37,517 nt of DNA from JALYJZ01 sp964476895 (GTDB lineage: Bacteria > Patescibacteriota > SICC01): NCBI GenBank assembly GCA_964476895.1, contig CAYZCS010000003.1, forward strand, positions 1-37,517. The letters run 5' to 3'. The translations under genes and the position numbers were made by a program. The notes below the pieces were generated by a model that was not told where the DNA came from, made no database searches, and saw only the letters and a program-made list of their open reading frames with translations. The first letter of the stretch is position 1. Each line of letters starts with the position of its first letter. Positions 1 to 7,645 of this stretch are shown here, in pieces.

Positions 1-1
1 C

Positions 2-571
2 GGCTACAAATTCTCGACCTACGCGACGTGGTGGATCCGCCAGGCGATCACCCGCGCGATCGCGGACCAGGCCCGGACCATCCGGATCCCGGTCCACATG
101 GTCGAGACCATCAACAAGCTGGTCCGGACCCAGCGCCGCCTGGTGCAGGACCTCGGCCGGGAACCGCTCCCGGAGGAGATCGCGGCGGAGATGGAGCTCG
201 AGGTCGAGAAGGTACAGCACATCCTGAAGATCTCGCAGGAGACCGTCTCGCTGGAGGCACCGGTCGGCGAAGAAGAGGATTCGCGACTCGGCGACTTCAT
301 CCTCGACGAGGATACGGATACTCCGCAGGACCTGGCGGCGACCCAGCTGATGAAGGAGAGCATCCGGAAAGTCCTCGGCGAGCTTACCCCCCGGGAGCAG
401 AAAATCATCAAGATGCGGTTCGGGCTCGACTCCGGCAAGACGCATACGCTCGAGGAGGTCGGCTCGGAGTTCGGGGTGACGCGCGAGCGGATCCGCCAGA
501 TCGAGGCGAAAGCGCTCGCCAAACTCAAGAAGAAACAGGAAGCCAAGAAGCTCAAGGAATACCTGGGCTAA
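2..571 (+). CDS. rpoD: RNA polymerase primary sigma factor, C-terminal part (cut by window edge)
   Basis: This is the C-terminal 189 residues of a group 1 sigma-70 factor; the N-terminus lies outside the window. The open frame begins inside region 2 with the promoter-melting and -10-recognition helix (YKFSTYATWWIRQAI), continues through region 3 (IPVHMVETINKL, then LGREPLPEEIAAEM) and ends with region 4, whose helix-turn-helix (TLEEVGSEFGVTRERIRQIE) reads the -35 element. The order and spacing match housekeeping sigma factors. The stop is followed with no gap by the GTG of the next gene, so the two may be co-translated. The protein predicts canonical TTGACA/TATAAT promoters, which agrees with the promoters seen here. 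The symbol could equally be sigA. Confidence 0.97.
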   Translation, partial: GYKFSTYATWWIRQAITRAIADQARTIRIPVHMVETINKLVRTQRRLVQDLGREPLPEEIAAEMELEVEKVQHILKISQETVSLEAPVGEEEDSRLGDFILDEDTDTPQDLAATQLMKESIRKVLGELTPREQKIIKMRFGLDSGKTHTLEEVGSEFGVTRERIRQIEAKALAKLKKKQEAKKLKEYLG

Positions 572-1633
572 GTGGCCGGCTGGTTTCCAAACGCTCTCCA
601 GCGCCGTAAACCGGCCGTATTCTTAGTGCTCGGCATTGCCCTGCTGGCCGCGGCGGCATGGGTCGCCGGCACCTATGTACCGGCGTCCGGACCGACGGCA
701 ACGCCCATACCGGCAACCACGCCGAGCGCCGCGCCGTCACCGGGCGGCCCGCTGGTGCTCGAGCCGCCCGAGGACTTCTACATCGAGACCGCCCGTGTCC
801 GCGAGTTCCCCGGTGGCGAGATCGTCCGGGAGCGGAAGCTCGCGGAGACCGGCGCGTTCACGACGTATGCGATCCGGTATCCCAGTGACGGCCTGACGAT
901 CACCGGACTGATGAACGTGCCGAACGGGGACGGTCCCTTCCCGGCGGTGATCCTGAACCACGGGTACTATCCGGTGCCGGGATACGAGCAGGGCGACGGT
1001 ACCAAGCGGGAACTCGACCATCTGGCCGCCCGGGGCTTCTTGGTCGTCGCGCCGGATTACCGGAGCCATGCCGGATCGGACCGCTATCCCGACCCGTACC
1101 TGACCCGTCCGGCCTACTACTTCGACGTCCTGAACCTGACCGCCTCGCTCCGGAAGGACCCGTCGGTGGCCGCGGATCGCATCGGCATCTGGGGCCATTC
1201 GATGGGAGGCGAGATCACGCTGAAGGCCGTCGCGGCCCGGCCGGACTGGTACCGGGCGGTGGTGACGTACGGCGGGATGCATCCGGATGAAGTCCGGAAC
1301 TACCGCCGGATCACGGAGGTATGGAACCCGTCGTACAAGGCGCCGTTCGACGCCCGGTTCGGCGCTCCGGACGACGCCCCGGAGGTGTACCGGAAGCTGT
1401 CGTCCCTGCCGTACCTTCGCGACTTCCGCGCGCCGGTCCAGATCCATCACGGGACCGCCGACGTGCAGGTGCCGTACCAGTGGTCGGTGGAACTGGCGGC
1501 GGAACTGGAGCGGCTCGGCAAGCCGGTCGAGTTCGTGACGTACGCGGGTGCCCCGCACATCTTCCAGGGTGCGGACTGGAACCGGTTCGCGCGAAGTATC
1601 ACGGATTTCTACTCGGAACACCTCGGAGACTGA
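572..1633 (+). CDS. Membrane-anchored or secreted alpha/beta hydrolase (S9/dienelactone-hydrolase type)
   Basis: A 353-residue protein with an N-terminal hydrophobic segment (about residues 14-34), a Pro/Thr/Ala-rich linker to about residue 60, then an alpha/beta-hydrolase domain. The nucleophile elbow GHSMGG places the catalytic Ser at 210. The likely acid is Asp297 (HHGTADVQVP) and the likely His is 329 (GAPHIF), so the triad is complete and in the usual order. The family includes prolyl oligopeptidase-like peptidases and esterases; the substrate cannot be told. It should act outside the cytoplasmic membrane. The GTG start directly abuts the rpoD stop; an AAGGAA upstream is rather distant, so translational coupling is possible. 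No separate promoter was recognised. Confidence 0.88.
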   Translation: MAGWFPNALQRRKPAVFLVLGIALLAAAAWVAGTYVPASGPTATPIPATTPSAAPSPGGPLVLEPPEDFYIETARVREFPGGEIVRERKLAETGAFTTYAIRYPSDGLTITGLMNVPNGDGPFPAVILNHGYYPVPGYEQGDGTKRELDHLAARGFLVVAPDYRSHAGSDRYPDPYLTRPAYYFDVLNLTASLRKDPSVAADRIGIWGHSMGGEITLKAVAARPDWYRAVVTYGGMHPDEVRNYRRITEVWNPSYKAPFDARFGAPDDAPEVYRKLSSLPYLRDFRAPVQIHHGTADVQVPYQWSVELAAELERLGKPVEFVTYAGAPHIFQGADWNRFARSITDFYSEHLGD

Positions 1634-1654
1634 ACGGGCGGTCCGAGGCGGACG

Positions 1655-2611
1655 CTACCGGTTCAGGTAGTACGCGAAGATGTCGCGCGACGCTTCAGCG
1701 ACCTTCGCTCGGGCCAGGTCCACGTCGCCGGTGACGTGCTCCGTGAAGATCGCGACCACGTACGGGTGGTTCTCGTACACGACGATCCCGGCGTCATGCT
1801 GGCCGCCGTTGAACGCGTCGCCCGTCTTGTGGAAGACGACCGTCTCCGGCGGCAGTTGCGCAGGGATCCGTTCCTCGAAGTCGCTGTCGTCGAGGATGCC
1901 GAGGAGTTCCTCGGTCAGGACTTCATCGGCGACCTTTCCCGTGTAGAGTCGCTCCAGGTAGTGCGTCAAGTCGCCCGGAGTGGTGGTATTGTCGGCGATC
2001 GACGTATCTTCCAATCCCTGCCCGTCCGCGAACCGCTGGAGCTGTGCCTTGTCGAGCCGGTTGGCGAGCACGTAGGCGGCCGTATTGTCCGACTTCTCCA
2101 TGGTGAGTCGCGCGAGCTCCCGCCAGCTGTAGCGGTGCGGTGCCGGCCGGGTGTGGATCACGCCGGTGCCGTACGGCTGGACCTCACTCGGCGAAAGCGT
2201 GAGGACCTCGTCCAAATCGAAACGGTTGTTCGAGGCCTCGTGGTACATGAACCCGACGATCACCAGCTTCGTGGTGGACGCCGCGTCGAATGACTCGTCC
2301 ACGCCCAGGTTGAACGACTCGCCGGTCTCCAGGTCCTTGGCGGCGATGCCGATCCGGCCTTCACCGAGATTCTGGGCAAGCCGGATCGTCAGCGCTTCCT
2401 GCGACTCTACCTTGGGCAGGCCGTCGAGCGCCTGTGCGGCTTCGGTCTGGTGGACCGGTTCGCGCGGCGGTGACAGCAGCAGCGAGATACCGACCGCCAC
2501 CAACGCCACCACGAGGTACTGACGCTTCAGGCCAGGGTGCTTGCGGTCCGGTGCCGGACCGGGATGCCGGTACGGGTTTTGGTTGTGTTGTCCGGTGTGT
2601 GTTTCCTGCAC
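1655..2611 (-). CDS. Beta-lactamase-fold serine hydrolase (PF13354-like), membrane anchored
   Basis: A 318-residue protein of the class A beta-lactamase/penicillin-binding fold. It has a basic N-terminus, a membrane segment at about 32-46, and the three family motifs: SxxK at 112-115 (STTK), SDN at 174-176 and KTG at 262-264. The omega-loop Glu of true class A enzymes (ExxLN) is not visible; that region reads ADNTTTPGDL. Efficient antibiotic hydrolysis is therefore doubtful and a peptidoglycan-related or esterase role is as likely. I chose the GTG at 2611 because a perfect TATAAT ends six bases upstream, giving a leaderless mRNA; a longer frame back to 2659 would run through this promoter. 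It converges on the esterase gene. Confidence 0.85.
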   Translation of the reverse strand: MQETHTGQHNQNPYRHPGPAPDRKHPGLKRQYLVVALVAVGISLLLSPPREPVHQTEAAQALDGLPKVESQEALTIRLAQNLGEGRIGIAAKDLETGESFNLGVDESFDAASTTKLVIVGFMYHEASNNRFDLDEVLTLSPSEVQPYGTGVIHTRPAPHRYSWRELARLTMEKSDNTAAYVLANRLDKAQLQRFADGQGLEDTSIADNTTTPGDLTHYLERLYTGKVADEVLTEELLGILDDSDFEERIPAQLPPETVVFHKTGDAFNGGQHDAGIVVYENHPYVVAIFTEHVTGDVDLARAKVAEASRDIFAYYLNR

Positions 2612-2653
2612 AGGGACATTATACGCGGGTGGGTGCGGTAGAATAGGAGCATG
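2609..2653. promoter_or_regulatory. Back-to-back leaderless promoters
   Basis: On the minus strand TATAAT (2623-2618) is followed by six bases and the GTG of the serine hydrolase. On the plus strand TAGAAT (2639-2644) is followed by six bases and an ATG at 2651. The two -10 boxes face away from each other, 15 bp apart. No convincing -35 box is seen for either. Confidence 0.55.
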
Positions 2654-2701
2654 AAGCAAGCTACCAATAGAGAAACCAGCGAACTGTCACCGCGAGATTG
2701 A
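2651..2701 (+). CDS. Possible leaderless 16-codon ORF upstream of tRNA-Asn
   Basis: An ATG six bases after a TAGAAT box opens a 16-residue reading frame beginning MKQATNRET and ending just before the tRNA-Asn promoter region. There is no similarity I recognise. The only support is the -10/start spacing shared with well-supported leaderless genes here. It could be a transcribed leader, a small peptide or chance. Confidence 0.25.
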   Translation: MKQATNRETSELSPRD

Positions 2702-2740
2702 AGCAGGACTGACGAAACTCTCGTAAAATAGACTTTGTAT

Positions 2741-2812
2741 TCCGGGGTAGCACAACGGTAGTGCAGCGCGCTGTTAACGCGAAGGTTGCCGGTTCGAATC
2801 CGGCCCCCGGAG
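2741..2812 (+). tRNA. tRNA-Asn (anticodon GTT)
   Basis: A full cloverleaf: acceptor TCCGGGG/CCCCGGA, D-arm with GCACAACGGTAGTGC, anticodon loop CTGTTAA with GTT at 2773-2775, and T-arm GCCGG-TTCGAAT-CCGGC. The discriminator is G and CCA is not encoded. TTGAAG (2699-2704) and TAAAAT (2724-2729) are a likely promoter with a 19 bp spacer. A less GC-rich block of small genes follows it. Confidence 0.95.
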
Positions 2813-2838
2813 CAGAGTGAATCTAACAGTATGAAGGA

Positions 2839-3441
2839 ATGAGAAAGCTTGTCGTACTGACGTTCATATCCCTCGACGGGGTTATGCAGGCCCCCGGCGG
2901 AGCGGAGGAAGACACGTCGGGCGGATTTACGAAGGGCGGTTGGATCGTGCCCTACTTCGACGAGGTGCTCGGAGAGGAGATGTCCAAACAAATGACTCCG
3001 CCGATCGACCTGCTGCTTGGCCGTAAAACATACGAGATCTTCAAGTCCTACTGGCCTGATCAGGATGGCGATACCGCGGCGGTGATTAATGACGCCACCA
3101 AGTACGTCGCGTCCAGACAGCCTCAAGAGCTTGATTGGGAAACCTCGATCCAGCTCGGTAAGGACGTGCCGACGGAGGTGAGGAAGTTGAAGGAAAAAGA
3201 CGGACCAATGCTGCAGGTCCACGGAAGCGGCAACTTGATTCAAACGCTTCTGAAGAACGACTTGGTAGACGAACTATGGCTCAAGATATTCCCGATTACG
3301 CTTGGCACAGGAAAGCGCCTGTTTGAAGACGGAGCCATTCCGGCGGGATTCTCGCTGATCGAGTCAAAGGCCTCGCCAAGCGGCGCAATCATCGCCTCCT
3401 TCAAGCGAGGGGGAGACGTGGAAACCGGATCGTTCGCCTAG
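2839..3441 (+). CDS. RibD C-terminal/dihydrofolate reductase-like protein
   Basis: A 200-residue protein of the family that contains the RibD reductase domain and the YyaP/YwjB proteins. Typical features are the N-terminal strand with SLDGVMQAPGG, LLLGRKTYEIF, the HGSGNLIQTLL nucleotide-binding stretch and ITLGTGKRLFEDG. Such proteins have a DHFR-like fold and probably reduce a small NADPH-dependent substrate; they seldom make riboflavin themselves and no rib genes are nearby. The start has AAGGA five bases upstream. Base composition is less GC-rich than the flanking esterase and sigma genes, and it is the first gene after tRNA-Asn, which fits acquisition beside a tRNA gene. Confidence 0.85.
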   Translation: MRKLVVLTFISLDGVMQAPGGAEEDTSGGFTKGGWIVPYFDEVLGEEMSKQMTPPIDLLLGRKTYEIFKSYWPDQDGDTAAVINDATKYVASRQPQELDWETSIQLGKDVPTEVRKLKEKDGPMLQVHGSGNLIQTLLKNDLVDELWLKIFPITLGTGKRLFEDGAIPAGFSLIESKASPSGAIIASFKRGGDVETGSFA

Positions 3442-3486
3442 CAGCGAACTCCAGCCTGTTGGTTCGAACATAGTACGCCGTAAGAT

Positions 3487-3834
3487 TTACTGTTGCCTTA
3501 AGATTTTTTCCATCGTCTTACCCTTCGCCAGCTCATCGACCAACTTATCCAGGTAGCGGATTTCCTGCATGATTGGTTCTTTGATGTCCTCTACCCTGAC
3601 TCCACAAATCACGCCCGTAATCAGGGTTCGCGACGGGTTCATCGAAGGGGCTTCCTTAAAGAATGTCTCGAAGTCAGTCTGCTTTTCCAGCTGTTCTTCC
3701 AACGCTTTCTGGCTGTATCCCGTCAGCCAGCGAATGATGTCGTCGACTTCTGATTTCGTGCGTCCCTTTTTCTCCGCCTTGGCGACGTAGAAAGGATAGA
3801 CGCCTGCGAAGCTTACTTTATATATTCGATGCAT
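3487..3834 (-). CDS. DUF2200 family protein
   Basis: A 115-residue protein matching DUF2200 by its opening (HRIYKVSFAGVYPFYVAKAEKKGRT), the central TGYSQKALEEQL and the C-terminal ITGVICGVRVEDIKEPIMQEIRYLDKLVDELAKG. The function of the family is unknown; the protein looks soluble and has no signal peptide. It lies 11 bp downstream of the YdeI/OmdA-like gene in the same direction, so both are probably one transcript. Base composition is relatively AT-rich, as in its neighbours between 2.8 and 4.8 kb. Confidence 0.85.
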   Translation of the reverse strand: MHRIYKVSFAGVYPFYVAKAEKKGRTKSEVDDIIRWLTGYSQKALEEQLEKQTDFETFFKEAPSMNPSRTLITGVICGVRVEDIKEPIMQEIRYLDKLVDELAKGKTMEKILRQQ

Positions 3835-3845
3835 CGCGTCTCTGC

Positions 3846-4166
3846 TTACGGCTTAGACTTTTTAGACTGCTTACCGAGCACCCATCGGACCGAGGGGCTT
3901 ACCGGCTTGTCCGTGCGGTGAGTGCAACCCATCCAACAGCAGGGCCGGCGTTTTCCCTCAAGGAGTTCTCCGCACGTTCTTCGGATGCGGCGGTTCCTGG
4001 TTTCAACCTGCTTGGCGTTCTCAACCCAGCAGATAAATTCATTACGCGCGAGCGGAGTAATGTCTTCCCACGGGCCGAGTACCTTCGGATCGGCAACCAG
4101 TGCTTTGCGTAGATCCGCCGGCATGTCGTGTACGGTACCGCCGGAAATGTTTCTTGTAGTAGCCAC
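3846..4166 (-). CDS. YdeI/OmpD-associated (OmdA) family protein
   Basis: A 106-residue protein of the bacteriocin-protection YdeI/OmdA family. The core VHDMPADLRKALVADPKVLGPWEDITPLARNEFICWVENAKQVETRNRRIRR aligns well with family members, followed by a Cys-rich stretch (GKRRPCCWMGCTHR) that is common in short members. The biochemical role is unknown. The start is GTG at 4166; an AT-rich TATATA tract upstream (about 4187-4192) probably supplies the promoter. It is the first gene of a pair with DUF2200. Confidence 0.8.
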   Translation of the reverse strand: MATTRNISGGTVHDMPADLRKALVADPKVLGPWEDITPLARNEFICWVENAKQVETRNRRIRRTCGELLEGKRRPCCWMGCTHRTDKPVSPSVRWVLGKQSKKSKP

Positions 4167-4287
4167 AAGACTTACCTTACGTGTTTTTTATATAAAAACC
4201 TTCAGAAGACGCCAATCTTGGTTCGAACACAGTCGCTTTAAGTATCAACCGACCGAACACGGTGGTCGATTTTGCTATGCTTACGTC

Positions 4288-4755
4288 GTGAATCCAGCCA
4301 TGCAAACGTTACATTTTTCCATCCAGATCAACGCTCCCAGGGAGAAGGTCTGGCATACGATGCTTGATGACCAGCCGTACCGCGAGTGGACGAAGGCCTT
4401 TCATGAAGGCTCATATTACAAAGGGAGCTGGGAAAAGGGGTCGAAGATCCTGTTTCTCGGGCCGGATCCCGAGACCGGCGAAGAAGGCGGCATGGTCAGC
4501 CGGATCGCTGAAAACAATCCCCACGAGTTCATTTCGATCGAACACCTCGGCATCGTGCAGAATGGCGTCGAAGATACTACCAGCGAAGAGGCCAGAAAAT
4601 GGGCTCCGGCTTATGAGAATTACACGCTCAAGGACAAGGACGGTGCTACGGAATTGCTGGTAGACATGGATGTAGATGAAAAGGAATCGGAAGAGTTCAA
4701 GAAAATGTGGCCGGATGCCTTAGAGCGCCTGAAGGCGCTGGCAGAGCGGGCATAA
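4288..4755 (+). CDS. SRPBCC (START/AHSA1-like) domain protein
   Basis: A 155-residue ligand-binding helix-grip protein: it opens with FSIQINAPREKVWHTMLDDQPYREWTKAFHEGS, typical of SRPBCC/AHSA1-type proteins, and ends in a long amphipathic helix (EEFKKMWPDALERLKALAERA) that lines the cavity in this fold. The ligand is unknown. I place the start at GTG 4288, six bases after TATGCT (4276-4281), which predicts a leaderless mRNA; the alternative is ATG 4300. A small membrane protein gene follows 26 bp downstream and could be co-transcribed. Confidence 0.85.
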   Translation: MNPAMQTLHFSIQINAPREKVWHTMLDDQPYREWTKAFHEGSYYKGSWEKGSKILFLGPDPETGEEGGMVSRIAENNPHEFISIEHLGIVQNGVEDTTSEEARKWAPAYENYTLKDKDGATELLVDMDVDEKESEEFKKMWPDALERLKALAERA

Positions 4756-4781
4756 AGCTCCAAGGAGCAGGGCGCCTTGTT

Positions 4782-5063
4782 ATGCAACACAACATTCTCC
4801 GTCTCATGCTCGCAACGGTGCTCGTACTGCTGGTGCCTCTGGTGGCGATGCAGTTCACCGACGAAGTGAACTGGGATTGGTTCGACTTCGCGGTCATGGG
4901 TACCCTTCTGTTTAGCACCGGCCTCGCATATGAGCTGGCGTCGAAAAAGGTGAGTACTACCAAGTACCGGGCCGTCATCGCCGCTGCGCTCGCGGCAATG
5001 CTTCTGCTTATCTGGGCCGAACTTGCCGTCGGCATCTTCGGGACACCGTTCAGCGGAAGCTGA
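4782..5063 (+). CDS. Small membrane protein, three predicted TM segments
   Basis: A 93-residue hydrophobic protein with membrane segments at about residues 6-22, 34-50 and 62-82, short loops and a charged turn ASKKVSTTKYR between the second and third. I recognise no family. The start at ATG 4782 is chosen because the first helix begins right after it; AAGGAG lies 15 bases upstream, further than usual. It follows the SRPBCC gene by 26 bp and may share its mRNA, while the next gene has its own -10 box inside the 51 bp gap. Confidence 0.65.
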   Translation: MQHNILRLMLATVLVLLVPLVAMQFTDEVNWDWFDFAVMGTLLFSTGLAYELASKKVSTTKYRAVIAAALAAMLLLIWAELAVGIFGTPFSGS

Positions 5064-5114
5064 GCCCTCACTGCCGATAAAGCAGGCAGCAATCTCTTCC
5101 AGTAGTATCGACAT

Positions 5115-6026
5115 ATGGAAGGAATCGGAACGGTACTCTTCCAGGCCAGCATTTTCGCAGCGCCTCTGTTGGCCTTGGCCGCCGCCATATTGGTCGGGAA
5201 ACAGCAGGAATCCTCACGGCTTGCCATAGCAGGTGGCGCGTTAGCGGCCGTATTGGCCGTGACCGCAATCCTCTTCATAATCACTGCGATAGAATACCGG
5301 GATGACCGGACGATGGCAGGCCTCGTTCCGGGCTTCCTCTATCTGGCGACCAATGCCGCCACGTTAGCAGTCGCCGCATTCGGGCTTGTCGTCGCCAGCA
5401 TCAGGAAGTGGCGCTTTGTGGGATTGCTCAGCGGCCTTGCCCTGACCTTCCTGATCGTGCCACCTTTGATCATCGACACGTTCTTCCAGGAACAGGGACC
5501 CGATCCCAACAGGGTGGACTTCACGTTATACGAGCCCAGCCATAGTCCATCGGGCTTTGCATTGGAAAGTACGACGTTTGATACCGTGTTCGCCGATAAC
5601 GGCTTCCACTGGCACCCCGAAGGAGCGGTTAGGTTCGTCGAGCAACGGTACGTCCGGTCGGGCGGACCTGAATCTGCCGAGGGTTCCGAATACCACGTGC
5701 GCCAGTTCACGGCCGAATACGTCCGTTTGCGCGAGTCAGGCTGTCCGTACGAATATCCGTATGCCGAAGGGGAATCCGTCCAAGAGGGAATGAATCCGGA
5801 CAAATTCGTTTGTCGGAAAGCCGGGACGATGCCCACGGGTGAGACGATCTACCTCGAGGACCGGAAGACCGCGACGGTCACGAGCACCGTGGTCGGTGAT
5901 ACGGCTATCGTCGTGACGTATTTCCGCAGGGAAGGATCGGAAGATGCCGCGTCCCCGCTGGCATTCATCGAATCGATGCGGAAGACGGACAAAAACACGA
6001 GACAGGAATTCTCGAAGGAACGATGA
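5115..6026 (+). CDS. Membrane protein with four N-terminal TM segments and a soluble C-terminal domain
   Basis: A 303-residue protein. The first 120 residues hold about four hydrophobic segments, then comes a roughly 170-residue extracytoplasmic-looking domain with four Cys-poor strands, the acidic stretch ECPYEYPYAEGES-like region around residues 205-220, and a charged tail. I recognise no family. The start is secure: TAGTAT (5103-5108), six bases, ATG 5115, with no SD, so a leaderless transcript is expected. It converges on the following hypothetical gene, with only 8 bp between the stops. Confidence 0.7.
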   Translation: MEGIGTVLFQASIFAAPLLALAAAILVGKQQESSRLAIAGGALAAVLAVTAILFIITAIEYRDDRTMAGLVPGFLYLATNAATLAVAAFGLVVASIRKWRFVGLLSGLALTFLIVPPLIIDTFFQEQGPDPNRVDFTLYEPSHSPSGFALESTTFDTVFADNGFHWHPEGAVRFVEQRYVRSGGPESAEGSEYHVRQFTAEYVRLRESGCPYEYPYAEGESVQEGMNPDKFVCRKAGTMPTGETIYLEDRKTATVTSTVVGDTAIVVTYFRREGSEDAASPLAFIESMRKTDKNTRQEFSKER

Positions 6027-6034
6027 TCGTTCGC

Positions 6035-6481
6035 TTATTCTTGCGTGTTCCAGTCGTACAGGGTGCGCCCCCCGGGACGTACTCCTAGCACTTCCCGCAC
6101 CTTCTGTACGATCGGTCGGCTCTCCTGGTAACTGCCGTGAAGACTGGTGTAGTAGTGTGTCACAGCATCTCTTATGAATGATTCCTGGGTACGCCCTCTG
6201 CCGTTTTCCTCGGGGAAGAGCCCGACCACCGCTGCATAATCCATGTCCGTGTCTTCCAGCAGCACGACGCATAGTGCCAACCGAGACATCTGCTCTTTAT
6301 TGACAGTAGCCTTCCAGCTCGACAGCAACCTGTCGGGACTGCAGCCGGTGACATCGTGTACGGCGGTGACGACCTCCCTCGCCGAAGGCGGATGCCGCCA
6401 GATTCGTTCGACTGCACCGAGCGCCTCGTCCATTTCGGCGATCCACCGCCGGTCTAGCCCGCTAAGACTTTCTTCGTTCAT
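6035..6481 (-). CDS. Hypothetical protein, 148 aa
   Basis: A soluble, mostly helical 148-residue protein without signal peptide or membrane segment and without a family I recognise. Helices suggested by composition span about residues 8-28 (RRWIAEMDEALGAVERIW), 58-85 and 105-140. The start is supported by TATAAC (6492-6487) five bases upstream of ATG 6481 and by the absence of an SD. It is divergent from the cupin gene, sharing a short promoter region, so the two might be co-regulated. Confidence 0.6.
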   Translation of the reverse strand: MNEESLSGLDRRWIAEMDEALGAVERIWRHPPSAREVVTAVHDVTGCSPDRLLSSWKATVNKEQMSRLALCVVLLEDTDMDYAAVVGLFPEENGRGRTQESFIRDAVTHYYTSLHGSYQESRPIVQKVREVLGVRPGGRTLYDWNTQE

Positions 6482-6486
6482 GACCG

Positions 6487-6502
6487 GTTATACTACTATA
6501 GT
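6487..6502. promoter_or_regulatory. Overlapping divergent -10 boxes
   Basis: TATAAC on the minus strand (6492-6487) serves the hypothetical at 6481, and TATACT (6489-6494) or TATAGT (6497-6502) on the plus strand serves the cupin gene at 6526. The boxes overlap, so the two polymerases should compete. Confidence 0.4.
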
Positions 6503-6525
6503 TCCCGTCCCCTGACTCCAAAGCA

Positions 6526-7020
6526 ATGATCGAACGTGAATCCCTGAACGAAATACATGAGCTGGCGCGTCGGAACGGGCTGGATATTGTCGCGCAGGAC
6601 ACCGAGCGACCGTGGGGCGGTTGGTTCAGATTGGATGAGTCTGAGATCGAAGCGTTTGCCCGGGCGTTCTTTCCCGATTTGGAACTACCGCCTCCGGACC
6701 GCCGCGAGAAGATGAGTCCGAAGTTCCTGGTGGTACAGTCCGGCGAACGGCTCTCCTGGCAGTATCATGACCGCCGCCGTGAGGAATGGCGGGTGGTACG
6801 GGGTCCGGTCGGCATTGCGATCAGCGAGACGGACGAGGAAACGCGACCGGAGGCCTGCGCGGAAGGCGACCGGATATCCATAGCCCAGGGCGAACGGCAC
6901 CGGCTGGTCGGGCTCGACGATCGGGGATTGGTCGCGGAGATCTGGGTCCATACGAATCCAGAGCATCCTTCCGACGAGGATGACATCGTCCGGCTTCAAG
7001 ACGACTACGATCGCTCCTAG
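6526..7020 (+). CDS. Cupin protein (mannose-6-phosphate isomerase type II-like)
   Basis: A 164-residue single-domain cupin. The stretch SPKFLVVQSGERLSWQYHDRRREEWRVVRGPVGI carries the first cupin motif (the G..LS.QYH....E metal-binding pattern, with H and E as probable ligands), and SIAQGERHRLVGLDDRGLVAEIWVH carries the second. It resembles the sugar-phosphate isomerase-like cupins related to the C-terminal domain of type II mannose-6-phosphate isomerase, sometimes annotated as phosphoheptose isomerase. The reaction is unproven. No SD is seen; the leader is short, from the TATAGT box. Its stop overlaps the stop of the converging next gene by two bases. Confidence 0.75.
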   Translation: MIERESLNEIHELARRNGLDIVAQDTERPWGGWFRLDESEIEAFARAFFPDLELPPPDRREKMSPKFLVVQSGERLSWQYHDRRREEWRVVRGPVGIAISETDEETRPEACAEGDRISIAQGERHRLVGLDDRGLVAEIWVHTNPEHPSDEDDIVRLQDDYDRS

Positions 7021-7538
7021 GCCGGCTCTTCCGGAGGACCGGTCCCGTCCGATTCGCCGGGTACGTACAGCGAACCCGGCCGGTCCGGACCATCCTGCGG
7101 GACGAATCGGTCCGCCAGTTCCTGGAAGGCCGCTTCGATCTCGCCCACCGTGCTCCGGGCGGTCACCGGGACCTTGAGCTGCGGTCTGAGTCGCGCCAGG
7201 AGGTCGACCATCGGGTCGGCAAGGTCGCTCAATTCCGAGAGAATCACCCGGTTTTCATCGGATAACCGGTCGAAGCGGAGTTGGATCCAGGCGTATCCGT
7301 GCGGTACGTCGCTGCTGCAGGCGGATGCGCCGAACGTGGTAATGCCTTTCTCGTGCAGCGTCAGGCACGCGGCGAGGGCGGGTTGCTCGACCAATCCGGC
7401 CAGGTCTTCCTTTCGCTCGACGATGACCCCGCCTCCCCCGGGAATGCTCGGAACCTCCGTCAACGGGGCGTCGGCGGGAAGATGCTCCGGTAGCGGGTGA
7501 TCGGAACGTTCGGGACCGGGACGTTCGGAGTGGGGCAT
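7017..7538 (-). CDS. Hypothetical protein, 173 aa
   Basis: A soluble protein with a Pro-rich N-terminus, a central region LAACLTLHEKGITTFGASACSSDVPHGYAWIQLRFDRLSDENRVIL and an acidic, Pro/Gly-rich tail. I recognise no family. I start it at ATG 7538, eight bases after TATACT on the minus strand; a longer frame to 7607 would run into the divergent promoter at 7601-7629 and adds a low-complexity extension. It converges with the cupin gene (stops overlap) and is divergent from the next hypothetical. Confidence 0.6.
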   Translation of the reverse strand: MPHSERPGPERSDHPLPEHLPADAPLTEVPSIPGGGGVIVERKEDLAGLVEQPALAACLTLHEKGITTFGASACSSDVPHGYAWIQLRFDRLSDENRVILSELSDLADPMVDLLARLRPQLKVPVTARSTVGEIEAAFQELADRFVPQDGPDRPGSLYVPGESDGTGPPEEPA

Positions 7539-7600
7539 GACGTCAGAGTATAACAGCGTTCGGTCATCCGGGACCGGCTCCGCACGGGTCGGTTTCTTCG

Positions 7601-7629
7601 TTGACAACGGGAAATACTGGCGATATGGT
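7601..7629 (+). promoter_or_regulatory. Sigma-70 promoter for the gene at 7646
   Basis: TTGACA (7601-7606), a 17 bp spacer and TATGGT (7624-7629). The transcription start should fall near 7636, about ten bases before ATG 7646. An alternative reading is AATACT followed by six bases and ATG 7625. Confidence 0.6.
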
Positions 7630-7645
7630 TATTGGCCGTACCGCA

